Source: Idiomarina sp. (GTDB taxonomy: Bacteria > Pseudomonadota > Gammaproteobacteria > Enterobacterales > Alteromonadaceae). From it: a stretch of DNA of 64,000 bases. Below are positions 1 to 8,643 of the stretch, one piece after another; the stretch's first letter is position 1; every line of letters starts with the position of its first letter. Under the pieces are notes generated by a model. It saw only the letters and a program-made list of their open reading frames with translations, ran no database searches and was not told the DNA's origin. The translations under genes and the position numbers were made by a program. Where the stretch lies: positions 45,633 through 109,632 of the forward strand of contig JAIUMU010000007.1 of assembly GCA_022565355.1 (NCBI GenBank), read 5' to 3'.

Positions 1-1344
1 ATTCAACGCTTCGGTAAACTCTTCTAGCGTAATATAGCGAAGTTGATTGCCGAGGTGCTCAACAAAACGAGTGGCGCTATCAACATTTAAACTCGGTAAA
101 CATAAAATAAAAGCATTACCACTAAATCGCCCTAATAAATCTGATTGGCGCAATTCAATTTGAATATTATTTGCTACTTTAACTAGCAGCTTATCGCCAA
201 TTTCATGGCCATAGGCGTTATTAATCGCTCGGAACTTACGAATATCAAATAACGCGAGGGCCACAGGATATTTCCCTTGTCTGCTGCGCGCTAACTCTTC
301 TTCCAATGTTTCAATAAAATAACGCCGATTCGATACGCCGGTTAAATGGTCGGTGTTCGCTTGGTATTGCAGCGTATTCGATTGGGCAAGCAACATGGGT
401 ACGGCTAAACCAAAATACACCGTGCATGCGATTACACAAATCGCAAATTGATAAATCATTGCCACTTCCGCTAACCCAAACCAAGCAACACCAAGGGCCA
501 ACGACACACTAAAGATTGCTAAGCTTAATACTGCGCGAAACGCATTCTCGGTATAGGCTATCCACATTTGTGGGATAACCAAGAAAAACACAGCGAAGGC
601 TGCATCGGTGTTCTCAAACCACCATGCCACCACGATGAAGAGATAAAGCATCCCTAGGTTCACGCTAAGCTTGATCAAATAATGGTACATCGGTGTGGGC
701 TGAGTGCTAATGCGCAAATGCCGAATCCAAGCCGAGTACACCGGCGTTTTCCAACTCAACAACGCGATAAAGAGCGGCGCCAGCACCAATACACCTACCA
801 TATCGCCTACCCAGCGCATTAACCAATCTTCATATAGATTGAAAATAGATAATGAGCCGCTACTAATTTGCACTTGCACACCAAAGAATGCTGCGAGTAA
901 TGACGTGATTACACCGAGCACCAAAAAGCCAAAAATAATGCTGGGCAAACTTCGAATCACATTCATGGTAATAAACTGCCGCAAGAAAAGAGCGCCAATT
1001 GCGTAAGAAAAGGTATGTGCCATAGTTGATGAAGTAGCCGTAAATAGCCAAGATATGAACTCGCTATTCAGCCCGTACATGTGATCAATCCAATAGGCGG
1101 TTACATATGAGGCTGCTACTACCGGAATAATTCCTCGCCATCCATATAACAAGATTGCCGCAAAAGTAAGCCCCGCTGGCGGATACCAGATACTTGCAAA
1201 TGGCCCATAAGCAAGTAAAAACGACGCGCGCCAAAGCACCACCCAAGCAAGAAATACCACAAATCCTTTCACCCAACCTAGTTCAGCACCGGGAAGTTGA
1301 CGATCTTGCGTAAAAGCGTATTCATCATGTTCTGAGGTATGCAT
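1..1344 (-). CDS. MASE1-type membrane protein with degenerate GGDEF domain (partial, 3' end outside window)
   Basis: The frame stays open from its ATG to the left edge (448 codons). The N-terminal ~310 residues are hydrophobic, with about eight to ten membrane segments. The opening (WYPPAGLTFAAILLYG, then IIPVVAASY) resembles the MASE1 sensory domain. A GGDEF-like domain follows from about residue 335 (HLTGVSNRRYF). The catalytic signature reads GRFSGNAF where GGDEF is expected, and the metal-binding DID and IND motifs read DIR and INN, so diguanylate cyclase activity is unlikely. Such degenerate domains are often followed by an EAL phosphodiesterase domain, which would lie beyond the edge; that is inference. 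The likely role is membrane sensing linked to cyclic-di-GMP. The gene is monocistronic as far as visible, and a terminator of the upstream acyl-CoA dehydrogenase gene separates the two. Confidence 0.85.
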   Translation of the reverse strand, partial: MHTSEHDEYAFTQDRQLPGAELGWVKGFVVFLAWVVLWRASFLLAYGPFASIWYPPAGLTFAAILLYGWRGIIPVVAASYVTAYWIDHMYGLNSEFISWLFTATSSTMAHTFSYAIGALFLRQFITMNVIRSLPSIIFGFLVLGVITSLLAAFFGVQVQISSGSLSIFNLYEDWLMRWVGDMVGVLVLAPLFIALLSWKTPVYSAWIRHLRISTQPTPMYHYLIKLSVNLGMLYLFIVVAWWFENTDAAFAVFFLVIPQMWIAYTENAFRAVLSLAIFSVSLALGVAWFGLAEVAMIYQFAICVIACTVYFGLAVPMLLAQSNTLQYQANTDHLTGVSNRRYFIETLEEELARSRQGKYPVALALFDIRKFRAINNAYGHEIGDKLLVKVANNIQIELRQSDLLGRFSGNAFILCLPSLNVDSATRFVEHLGNQLRYITLEEFTEALN

Positions 1345-1390
1345 CGTTTTACTACTCTTTAGGTTCAAAAGCGCTGAGTTTCATGAGTAC

Positions 1391-1429
1391 AAAAAGAAAG
1401 CGCCTTGCTGAAAACTTCAACAAGGCGCT
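1391..1429 (-). terminator. Rho-independent terminator of the acyl-CoA dehydrogenase gene
   Basis: Arms AGCGCCTTG and CAAGGCGCT pair perfectly and the stem extends inward with one mismatch. On the minus strand the stem is followed by TTCTTTTTG. It lies about 40 bases after the stop of the acyl-CoA dehydrogenase gene. Confidence 0.8.
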
Positions 1430-1466
1430 GCTAGTTTAACTAAAGTTAGGGAAATAGAAAACTTTG

Positions 1467-3245
1467 TTAAAACTCACTCTCTGAAAAAGCGAACATAGAC
1501 CCTGAGCCTGCCTCGATAGAAGCTACAATACCCTGAGTTCTCGGTAGTATTTTAGCGAAGTAGAATTTTGCTGTTTTCACTTTGCTCGAGGAAAAATCAC
1601 CAAGTTCGGGTTTTTCTTCAGCTACTTTTGCCATCCGCAGCCACAAGTAACCATAAGCTACATAACCTACGAGATTTAAGTAATCAACTGCCACACTATT
1701 GATGAGGTTTTCATCATTTTTGCAGTTGTTAAGCACGTGTTTTGATACCCGCTCTAGTTCGGTTAATGCTGCGCCAAGCTGCTTAAATTCCTGCGCCCAT
1801 ACGCCAGAATCAGCGCGCAAAAACGTTTGTATTTCTGCGGCGAATGGTTGTAATAAAGCACCGCCAGACCCAACCACTTTGCGGCCTAGAAGGTCGAGCG
1901 CTTGAATGCCGTTTGTGCCTTCATAGATTTGTGCAATGCGACAATCTCGAACCCATTGCTCTTGGCCCCATTCGCGTACAAAGCCATGACCACCAAGAAT
2001 CTGCTGGCCCGCTATAGTAGTTTCAAGCCCTGTATCGGTCATAAATGCCTTGGCTACCGGTGTTAACAGCTGCACTTGTGCTTCCGCAGCTTGGCGCTGT
2101 TCTGCAGTTTCTGCATACTTTGCCCGATCTAACTGTTGGCCCACATAGCTTGAAAATGCTCTACCACCTTCAACAAAAGCCTTCATAGTAAGCAGCATGC
2201 GCCGCACATCACCATGCACAATCAACGGGTCTGCTTCAGCTGCTGTATCTTGGGTTGCTTTCGCGCCGCGGCCTTGGCGGCGATCAAGTGCATAATCCAA
2301 TGCTGTACAGTAAGAACGCGCAGCGGCACCTAAGCCCTGAATTCCTACACCTAAACGCTCATAGTTCATCATGGTAAACATCGCCGCTAAGCCACGATGG
2401 GGCTCACCCACTAACCAGCCTTGCGCCGCATCAAAATTCATAACACAAGTGGCAGAAGCATGAATACCCATTTTATGCTCTACAGAACCAGCTACTGCCG
2501 GATTGCGCGCACCCAATGAGCCATCCTCATTCACTAGAAACTTCGGTACCACAAACAGCGAGATGCCTTTTGTACCTGCAGGAGCATCAGGTAATTTTGC
2601 CAACACCAAGTGAATAATATTCTCGGTGAGATCATGCTCACCACCGGTAATAAAGATCTTCGTGCCGGTAATTGCATAACTGCCATCTGAGTTTGGTACT
2701 GCTTTGGTTCTGATAATGCCCAGATCGGTACCAGCATGCGGTTCCGTTAAACACATTGTGCCTGTCCATTCCCCGGCAACCATATGTGGCAAATAGGTAT
2801 TTTTCAGCTCTTCACTAGCGTGCAAATCCATCGACATAATGGCGCCAGCGGTAAGGCCAGAGTATAGTGAAAAGGAAATGTCGGCAGCGCACATCATTTC
2901 TTCATATTGCGCTGAAAGTGTTTTCGGCATGCCCATACCGCCAAAATCCGGGTTTGCAGTTACGCCAACCCAGCCACCTTCTGCCAATGCTTTAAATTGT
3001 TCTTTATAGCCTTTAGGGGTAGTTACCACTCCATTATCGAAATGAATCCCCTCCTCATCGGCTGCGCGGGCATTTGGGGCAATGAGGTTCGCGGTTAACT
3101 TAGCAGCCTCATCAAGAATGGCGCGTGCTGTATCGGGATCGATTACCTCACTCATTTGCGGCATACTCGCCCAATCAGCACCAACATTTAGCACATCGTG
3201 CAGCACAAAATTCATGTCCTGCAAAGCTACGCGATAATCACTCAT
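1467..3245 (-). CDS. Acyl-CoA dehydrogenase (long form with extra N- and C-terminal domains)
   Basis: FAD-dependent enzyme that forms the 2,3-double bond of acyl-CoA in the first step of beta-oxidation. The 592-residue protein starts with the short acyl-CoA dehydrogenase N-terminal module (MSDYRVALQDMNFVLHDVL), then the alpha, beta and C-terminal dehydrogenase domains, and ends with the ~120-residue extension typical of the ~600-residue bacterial subfamily. YEGTNGIQALDLLGRK near residue 430 is the usual catalytic-glutamate region; MCLTEPHAGTDLG is the flavin/substrate loop. I chose the internal ATG because GGGAG lies just upstream and homologues begin MxDY; a longer upstream frame has no such support. 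A FadR-like site lies about 140 bases upstream. The substrate chain length cannot be read from the sequence. Confidence 0.92.
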   Translation of the reverse strand: MSDYRVALQDMNFVLHDVLNVGADWASMPQMSEVIDPDTARAILDEAAKLTANLIAPNARAADEEGIHFDNGVVTTPKGYKEQFKALAEGGWVGVTANPDFGGMGMPKTLSAQYEEMMCAADISFSLYSGLTAGAIMSMDLHASEELKNTYLPHMVAGEWTGTMCLTEPHAGTDLGIIRTKAVPNSDGSYAITGTKIFITGGEHDLTENIIHLVLAKLPDAPAGTKGISLFVVPKFLVNEDGSLGARNPAVAGSVEHKMGIHASATCVMNFDAAQGWLVGEPHRGLAAMFTMMNYERLGVGIQGLGAAARSYCTALDYALDRRQGRGAKATQDTAAEADPLIVHGDVRRMLLTMKAFVEGGRAFSSYVGQQLDRAKYAETAEQRQAAEAQVQLLTPVAKAFMTDTGLETTIAGQQILGGHGFVREWGQEQWVRDCRIAQIYEGTNGIQALDLLGRKVVGSGGALLQPFAAEIQTFLRADSGVWAQEFKQLGAALTELERVSKHVLNNCKNDENLINSVAVDYLNLVGYVAYGYLWLRMAKVAEEKPELGDFSSSKVKTAKFYFAKILPRTQGIVASIEAGSGSMFAFSESEF

Positions 3246-3319
3246 ACTTATACTCCCGTTGATTGTAGCGGCGCAGTGTGTTTGCAGCAGCGCTGCGCTT
3301 GCTATGGCGCAACGCCTGC

Positions 3320-3353
3320 AAAACCTGCAAAAAAGAAACACACCGCAGGTTTT
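3320..3353 (-). terminator. Possible terminator downstream of gspAB
   Basis: A perfect 9-base inverted repeat (AAAACCTGC / GCAGGTTTT) with a 16-base loop lies 60 bases after the gspAB stop. Only four T residues follow on the minus strand, so termination is weakly supported. Confidence 0.3.
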
Positions 3354-3385
3354 TCAAACGCCTGTTTAATTTTGCGTATCATCGC

Positions 3386-3401
3386 AAAGGTACAACCAGT
3401 T
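3386..3401. promoter_or_regulatory. Candidate FadR-like operator upstream of acyl-CoA dehydrogenase
   Basis: The sequence AAAGGTACAACCAGTT matches much of the enterobacterial FadR pattern as I recall it (CTGGTnnGACCAG), with an intact right half AACCAGTT. It sits between gspAB and the acyl-CoA dehydrogenase gene. Regulation by FadR is inference; no fadR gene is in the window. Confidence 0.3.
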
Positions 3402-3412
3402 CGCAAGTATTT

Positions 3413-5530
3413 CTAATCAGTAAAATCTTCTAGTGCTTCTACTCTAAAGAGCATGTCGCCAAAACCGAAAATAGTATGTGCCGGCTCAATGGTAACCACG
3501 CGCAAGCCGTTTACCAAATCGCCCTCCCATAACATTCGATCATTAATACGTATCCAGCGTTCTTGCGTGCGGCTACTGTACATATGCGAGTTATAAGTAA
3601 ACCGAGGTAAGCGCGCCTTTTCTGCACTGGAAAGGTCCCGTACATCGCGCAGCGGTTGGGTAGTGGTAACTTTCTCTGGCTCTGGTGGTTGTTCAGGAAT
3701 ATCCGCAAGCCCCACATCGGCCACTGCATCATCAAACAACGCACGGATATGCGGTGATACTGTATCTAACTCACTGGTTTCCACGCGCTGATGCGGATTA
3801 GTAAGCCGCGTACCTTCAGAAACTGTAACGCTTTCTGCTGGCTCTGTTTCGCTGGCAACCAACACAGCTGGCGGAATGCTTAACGATAACTGCGGAATCA
3901 TTAGCTCTGCCAAGCGATTAGCAGCTCCCGGATATCGAACTATTGGTTCATCACCGGTATTAACCGCAAATTCCCTTACCGCATTATCAGTAAGGCGCGG
4001 GCCTCGTTGAAAGTATGCGGTACTCAAAATAGCCAACTCTACTGCAGCTAAATCAGCCTCATCATGCGTGCTCGGAATACGGCCAGCTTGATTCTGCCGC
4101 AGCCATTGCAACTGACGCTCAATATCACGCTGTTGTAACGAGTAGGGAACGCGCTCGGCTAGCCCTTCGCGAATAAGCTCTGCTAAATTAGAAGTAAAAG
4201 GCACTTGCCATAATATTAATGCGTTACCGGCATACAAGCGGGCAAACTGTTCATCACTTAATAACGCAATTTGATCGCCATCCCATACTTGCCAACCACC
4301 CGATTGCTGCGCTTGATACCCTACCAGTAAATAATATTGTTGCCCTTCCTGCGCACCTTGAATAAGTGCGGGAACGTTAAACTGGCGAAGTTCAGTTGCA
4401 GTAAATGAACCCCGTAAACAAGCCAAATCCACATCTTCCAGTTGCACACACGGCTCAGGGCCTGCCGCAAAACTGGCAACATCCCACTCTCCTGCTAACG
4501 CACCCATCGCTTTATGCAGCCCCATGCCATTACTAATGTATAAGGGCTCATCTCGGGCAGCGCTGCGCTGCTCCGCAGAGGGTTCTTGTTGATGCGCATA
4601 CAACCAATACACACCAGCTAAAGCACTCACTGATATGAGTACCATACAAACCGTAAGTAAGGCTGAAACAGGCATTTTAAAGCGAGCCAACAACGTTTCA
4701 GAACGCGAGCGCTTACCTGTTGTAGTAAAGCTTAATGATTCAATAGCAGCCTGCACGTGCTTAGTTGTTACTACTTGCACCTCATCTCTTGCCGCAAGCT
4801 GCAGTGCCCTATCGCACACTAGGTTAATCAACCGCGGCGTTCCAGAAGAGAATTTCCAAATGGCTTTCATCGTTGCGGTTGGGAAGGTATCTGCCGTGCC
4901 GCCCACACATTTTAAGCGATGTTCAATATACTCCTGCATTTCCGGCCATGTTAGCGGCAACAGATGATAACGGGCTACAATTCGCTGCGCTACTTGCCGC
5001 AGCTCTCGGCGTTGCAGTAATTCTTGTAATTCCGGTTGCCCAATCAGTACCACGCTCAGTAACTTACGCGAATTGGTTTCAATATTCGTTAATAACCGCA
5101 GTTGTTCTAATACCGAAGGCAGCAAATGCTGTGCTTCATCAATCAACACTACAGGCTGCCGGCCTTGCGAACTGGCTTCTTGTAAAAACCGGCTAAGGTG
5201 ATCGGTTAAGCGCTTTAAAGATGCTTTTTCATGTCTACCCGGAATTTTAAACTGGTCGCAAATCGTAGCTAACAGCTCTCGTTCACTTAGCATTGGGTTA
5301 ATTACAAAGGCGATATCTAAGCTATCGCCAATTTGCTCAAGCACAGCCCTGCACAAGGTTGTTTTCCCCGTACCTACTTCACCGGTAAGTAACAGAAAAC
5401 CGCCGCTGCCGGTTAAACCATTGCGTAAATGTTCTAAACCTTCTTTATGCCGTGGCCCAAGAAACAAAAAATCGGGGTCGGGCGCGATTGAAAATGGCAC
5501 TTGTTGAAAGCCAAAAAAATCATGGTACAT
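3413..5530 (-). CDS. GspA-GspB fusion, type II secretion assembly ATPase with GspB domain
   Basis: Residues 1-270 form an ExeA/GspA AAA+ ATPase: MYHDFFGF opening, Walker A GEVGTGKTT at about 50-58, Walker B VVLIDEAQ near 127-134. A single membrane segment lies at about 289-312. A long periplasmic region follows, ending in a clear GspB module (about 640-705) with HMYSS, RWIRINDR, LWEGD and GLRVVTIEP. In Aeromonas, ExeA and ExeB form a complex that helps place the secretin across peptidoglycan; they are separate genes there, whereas here one 705-residue chain carries both. The start is the ATG of MYHDFFGF, the family norm; the longer upstream frame is not supported. No other gsp gene is nearby, as is usual for gspAB. 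Confidence 0.88.
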   Translation of the reverse strand: MYHDFFGFQQVPFSIAPDPDFLFLGPRHKEGLEHLRNGLTGSGGFLLLTGEVGTGKTTLCRAVLEQIGDSLDIAFVINPMLSERELLATICDQFKIPGRHEKASLKRLTDHLSRFLQEASSQGRQPVVLIDEAQHLLPSVLEQLRLLTNIETNSRKLLSVVLIGQPELQELLQRRELRQVAQRIVARYHLLPLTWPEMQEYIEHRLKCVGGTADTFPTATMKAIWKFSSGTPRLINLVCDRALQLAARDEVQVVTTKHVQAAIESLSFTTTGKRSRSETLLARFKMPVSALLTVCMVLISVSALAGVYWLYAHQQEPSAEQRSAARDEPLYISNGMGLHKAMGALAGEWDVASFAAGPEPCVQLEDVDLACLRGSFTATELRQFNVPALIQGAQEGQQYYLLVGYQAQQSGGWQVWDGDQIALLSDEQFARLYAGNALILWQVPFTSNLAELIREGLAERVPYSLQQRDIERQLQWLRQNQAGRIPSTHDEADLAAVELAILSTAYFQRGPRLTDNAVREFAVNTGDEPIVRYPGAANRLAELMIPQLSLSIPPAVLVASETEPAESVTVSEGTRLTNPHQRVETSELDTVSPHIRALFDDAVADVGLADIPEQPPEPEKVTTTQPLRDVRDLSSAEKARLPRFTYNSHMYSSRTQERWIRINDRMLWEGDLVNGLRVVTIEPAHTIFGFGDMLFRVEALEDFTD

Positions 5531-5579
5531 CGTTTTTTTGCCACTCTTCATGTTGAACTCATAGTAAAAGCAAAGTAGC

Positions 5580-5608
5580 AGTACACAACAGTCCTTGCAA
5601 TGTGTACT
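5580..5608. promoter_or_regulatory. Dyad between divergent gspAB and cca
   Basis: Perfect 8-base inverted repeat AGTACACA / TGTGTACT with a 13-base centre, located in the intergenic region that must hold both divergent promoters. It could be an operator or a 5' leader hairpin of gspAB. No regulator is assigned. Confidence 0.35.
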
Positions 5609-5661
5609 AACATTGGCAATCATCACTACTATTCAAATTATTAAGAGTAAACATAAATTCT

Positions 5662-6789
5662 ATGCAAGTTTATCTGGTGGGTGGCGCGGTGCGCGACGAG
5701 TTGCTTGGGTTGCCTGTGCATGAGCGCGATTATGTTGTAGTAGGCGCTCATCCAGAAGATCTATTAGCAAAAGGCTTTGTTCCTGTAGGCAACGATTTCC
5801 CCGTATTTTTGCATCCGCAAACCCATGAGGAGTACGCATTAGCTCGCACAGAACGTAAATCAGGTTCCGGATATACCGGTTTCAGCTGCTACGCTGCGCC
5901 TGATGTAACCTTAGAAGATGATTTACTGCGCCGAGACCTTACTATCAATGCAATCGCCAAAGATGAGCATGGCGAATTTTATGACCCGTATAATGGCATT
6001 CGCGATCTCACCCATCGTGTTTTACGTCACGTTTCCCCTGCATTTTCTGAAGATCCCCTGCGCGTGCTGCGGGTAGCCCGTTTTGCGGCGCGCTTTAAAC
6101 AGTTTGATTTTCATATTGCAGAGGAAACGCTGCGCCTTATGCAGCAAGTAGTTGCTAGCGGCGAAATTAGCCATCTCACTGCCGAACGCGTTTGGTTAGA
6201 AACCCGCAAAGCGCTAGCCACGGAGAATCCGGAGGTTTATTTTCAAGTACTGCATGAAGTAGGCGCGCTCGATATCATTCTCTCTGCTACAACCAGGAGT
6301 AAAGAGCTGCAGTTACCAATGCTCAAAAAACATGCTTTAGCGCAAGATTCAACGCCTGAAACACTGCTTTGGGAGCGTTTTGTGTTAGTGGCATTTGATT
6401 TGCGCAAGGAATTTACCCCACCACCCAATGTAGCTGAAGCCCTAAAAGTACCCAAGCTGTATGCCAAAGCCGCACGGGAAACAGAAAAGCTCGTAATACA
6501 GCTGAGTAACCAAGAGTTAACCGCAGCTGATATTTTAGCCATCTACCACCGGAATGATGCCTTCAGAAGGCCAGAACAATTCGAGCGCGTGTTACGTTGC
6601 ACCAACGTAATACTGGCAAACACGGCTCGTGCTGAGGCGCTGGATGTGCAGATACTGCAAGTTGCTTTACCGGAGTTACAACAAATATCCGTACACGATA
6701 TTTTAGCTGCCGGTTATCAGCATCGTGAAATCACTGAGCAACTTGATAAAAAACGGCTGCATCATATCGCTTCACTTTTTCATGCCTAA
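5662..6789 (+). CDS. cca: CCA tRNA nucleotidyltransferase with degenerate C-terminal HD region
   Basis: Adds or repairs the 3' CCA of tRNAs using CTP and ATP. The N-terminal half is nearly canonical for gammaproteobacterial class II enzymes: GGAVRDELLG (7-16), HPQTHEEYALARTERKSG, DDLLRRDLTINA, and SEDPLRVLRVARFAAR. The first carboxylate of the DxD-type motif is Glu (E21-R22-D23). After residue ~210 the protein diverges. The HD phosphohydrolase motif (HDLGKG) found in the longer E. coli enzyme is missing, and the chain is 375 residues rather than about 412. The phosphatase and phosphodiesterase activities of the E. coli enzyme are therefore probably absent, while nucleotidyl transfer should remain. 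Divergent from gspAB. Confidence 0.93.
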   Translation: MQVYLVGGAVRDELLGLPVHERDYVVVGAHPEDLLAKGFVPVGNDFPVFLHPQTHEEYALARTERKSGSGYTGFSCYAAPDVTLEDDLLRRDLTINAIAKDEHGEFYDPYNGIRDLTHRVLRHVSPAFSEDPLRVLRVARFAARFKQFDFHIAEETLRLMQQVVASGEISHLTAERVWLETRKALATENPEVYFQVLHEVGALDIILSATTRSKELQLPMLKKHALAQDSTPETLLWERFVLVAFDLRKEFTPPPNVAEALKVPKLYAKAARETEKLVIQLSNQELTAADILAIYHRNDAFRRPEQFERVLRCTNVILANTARAEALDVQILQVALPELQQISVHDILAAGYQHREITEQLDKKRLHHIASLFHA

Positions 6790-6906
6790 TTTTTTATGCT
6801 TCAGTATTCATGCTCAGCTAATATTAGCCAGCAGTACTGGAGAGGGAGCCAGTTTTCCGAGAGCGCTCGTAAAAACGAGGCTAATATAGGGTGCCAAAAG
6901 CTGGGG

Positions 6907-7425
6907 CTACCAGCGAAAGGCTACCGTATTAAGCGCTTGCCGTTGCCCAGCTTCGCTATGTAAAAATTGTTGCCACAAGTTTTGCAGCGTTTCTTTTTCT
7001 ACTGGATGCACATGTAACGGATGTAAATCCGCCAGAGGTTTTAATACAAATGCGCTGGTTAATACTTCAGCGCGTGGCAGCTCTGGTTCACCATTAGGTT
7101 TAGCCGGCTGCACAAGGTCTGCATATAACAACACGTCCAAATCTAAGGTTCTGGAACAGTATTTTTCAGTTTCGCTTGGTTTTCCAAATTGCTGTTCAAT
7201 CTCTTTGCAGTGTTCTTGCACAGTTAACAGCGAATCATTAGTTAAAAAGCTCACCACTAAATTAAAAAATGGCGGGCCAGAAAAACCAAGCGCTTCCGAT
7301 TCATAAACCGGTGAAACTTTAATCTGCTGGTAAAATTTAGTGAGATATTGAACCGCTTTACGAATATTCTGCTCGCGATTAATATTACTACCGATACCGA
7401 TACTTACCTGCTGCAATTTTTCCAT
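6907..7425 (-). CDS. folK: 6-hydroxymethyl-7,8-dihydropterin pyrophosphokinase
   Basis: Transfers pyrophosphate from ATP to 6-hydroxymethyl-dihydropterin in folate synthesis. The 172-residue protein shows the HPPK features: GIGSNIN near the N-terminus, SPVYESEALGF, FFNLVVSF and the signature RTLDLDVLLYAD, whose aspartates bind Mg2+. It is second in an operon behind folB (25-base gap), so two consecutive folate enzymes are co-transcribed. The ATG follows a purine-rich GGTGGAGC stretch. Confidence 0.95.
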   Translation of the reverse strand: MEKLQQVSIGIGSNINREQNIRKAVQYLTKFYQQIKVSPVYESEALGFSGPPFFNLVVSFLTNDSLLTVQEHCKEIEQQFGKPSETEKYCSRTLDLDVLLYADLVQPAKPNGEPELPRAEVLTSAFVLKPLADLHPLHVHPVEKETLQNLWQQFLHSEAGQRQALNTVAFRW

Positions 7426-7450
7426 TGCTCCACCTAACCTTACTCGTTAA

Positions 7451-7816
7451 CTACTCAGTTTCAGTTTGCGTTCGTACTATTTTAACTGCAACCGTTCGCG
7501 CTGCCTTCACCGCAGTTGGTTTGGCAACACGCACTTTAATTGTAGCAACTGAATACATATCGATAATGCGAGCAGCGAGCATTTCCGCTACTTCCTCAAT
7601 CAATCCCCAAGGTTTTTCATTAATCCACTGCACAACACTGCGCTGCACTGCATCATAATCAAGTGCATCGGCAATATCGCCACTTTGTGCAGCCGGTTGG
7701 TTATCCCACGCCATTTCTAAATCAATCACTAAAGGCTGCTGAATGGTTTGTTCCCAATCGAAAATACCAATCACGGCAGGAACTTCCAAGCCTTCAATGC
7801 TTACAAAATCATTCAT
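7451..7816 (-). CDS. folB: Dihydroneopterin aldolase
   Basis: Converts dihydroneopterin to 6-hydroxymethyl-dihydropterin, the step before FolK. The 121-residue protein fits the FolB tunnelling fold: FVSIEGLEVPAVIGIFDWE at the N-terminus, LDYDAVQ in the middle, LIEEVAEMLA and a VRVAKPTAVKAA strand near the C-terminus carrying the conserved lysine. It is the first gene of the folB-folK pair and is divergent from plsY, an arrangement common in gammaproteobacteria. Confidence 0.95.
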   Translation of the reverse strand: MNDFVSIEGLEVPAVIGIFDWEQTIQQPLVIDLEMAWDNQPAAQSGDIADALDYDAVQRSVVQWINEKPWGLIEEVAEMLAARIIDMYSVATIKVRVAKPTAVKAARTVAVKIVRTQTETE

Positions 7817-7975
7817 GCCTATGCCCTTTAGTTTTTATCTTGTTACAATTTCGGTTATCAAACTGTACATTTAGTAAGCAAAAAACACGCTGGTCGGATA
7901 GCTTTTAATCAGAAAAGCACGTATTCTGCCTCGCTACCAACCATATTAACGCAACCGGAAGCCGCAAAAAAGCTA

Positions 7976-8608
7976 ATGTCTGCTCTCGCTATATTAATGA
8001 TTGTTATTGCCTATCTAATTGGCTCTATTAGTAGTGCAGTTTTAATTTGTAGGGCTTTCCGATTAGACGATCCGCGGCTTCGAGGGTCTGGTAATCCAGG
8101 TGCTACCAATGTTTACCGGCTCGGTGGCCCAGTTCCAGCTGGGCTAACGCTCTTTGCTGATGTGCTGAAAGGTATGTTGCCAGTGTGGGTTGCCTATTAC
8201 TTAGCGATACCGCCAATCGCGCTTGGTCTGGTTGCAGTTGCTGCTTGCCTTGGCCATATCTATCCGCTGTACTTTAAGTTTCAAGGCGGAAAAGCAGTAG
8301 CTACAGCACTTGGCGCAATGTTTCCAGTAGCATCGGAAATGGCAATATTGTTGATTGTAACTTGGCTTTTAGTATTCTGGGTGAGCCGCGTTTCGTCACT
8401 AGCCGCATTGATCACGGTAGCCTTATCACCGGTTTATGCCTGGTTTATCAAACCGCAGTATACGATTCCTGCACTTATGCTCGCAGCGCTGATTATTTGG
8501 CGGCACCGAGCGAACATTGTGCGGTTATGGAAAGGAACTGAAGTTGGATTTTCGGGTGCCAAGCGCGGTACTAAAAAACCCAAACCCAATAAAGCCCCCC
8601 CCGAGTAA
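7976..8608 (+). CDS. plsY: Acyl-phosphate:glycerol-3-phosphate acyltransferase
   Basis: Inner-membrane enzyme that makes lysophosphatidate from acyl-phosphate and glycerol-3-phosphate. About five membrane segments are visible, and the three PlsY loops are present: GSGNPGATN (residues 36-44), a KGMLPV stretch, and [18 protein letters not shown]. The length (210) is usual. The C-terminus is a basic, proline-rich tail ([15 protein letters not shown]) whose last codons contain eight consecutive C residues. Divergent from folB. Confidence 0.95.
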   Translation: MSALAILMIVIAYLIGSISSAVLICRAFRLDDPRLRGSGNPGATNVYRLGGPVPAGLTLFADVLKGMLPVWVAYYLAIPPIALGLVAVAACLGHIYPLYFKFQGGKAVATALGAMFPVASEMAILLIVTWLLVFWVSRVSSLAALITVALSPVYAWFIKPQYTIPALMLAALIIWRHRANIVRLWKGTEVGFSGAKRGTKKPKPNKAPPE

Positions 8609-8643
8609 AGGTAGTAACTACGTTGCTTCTGCCTGTACTGAAC

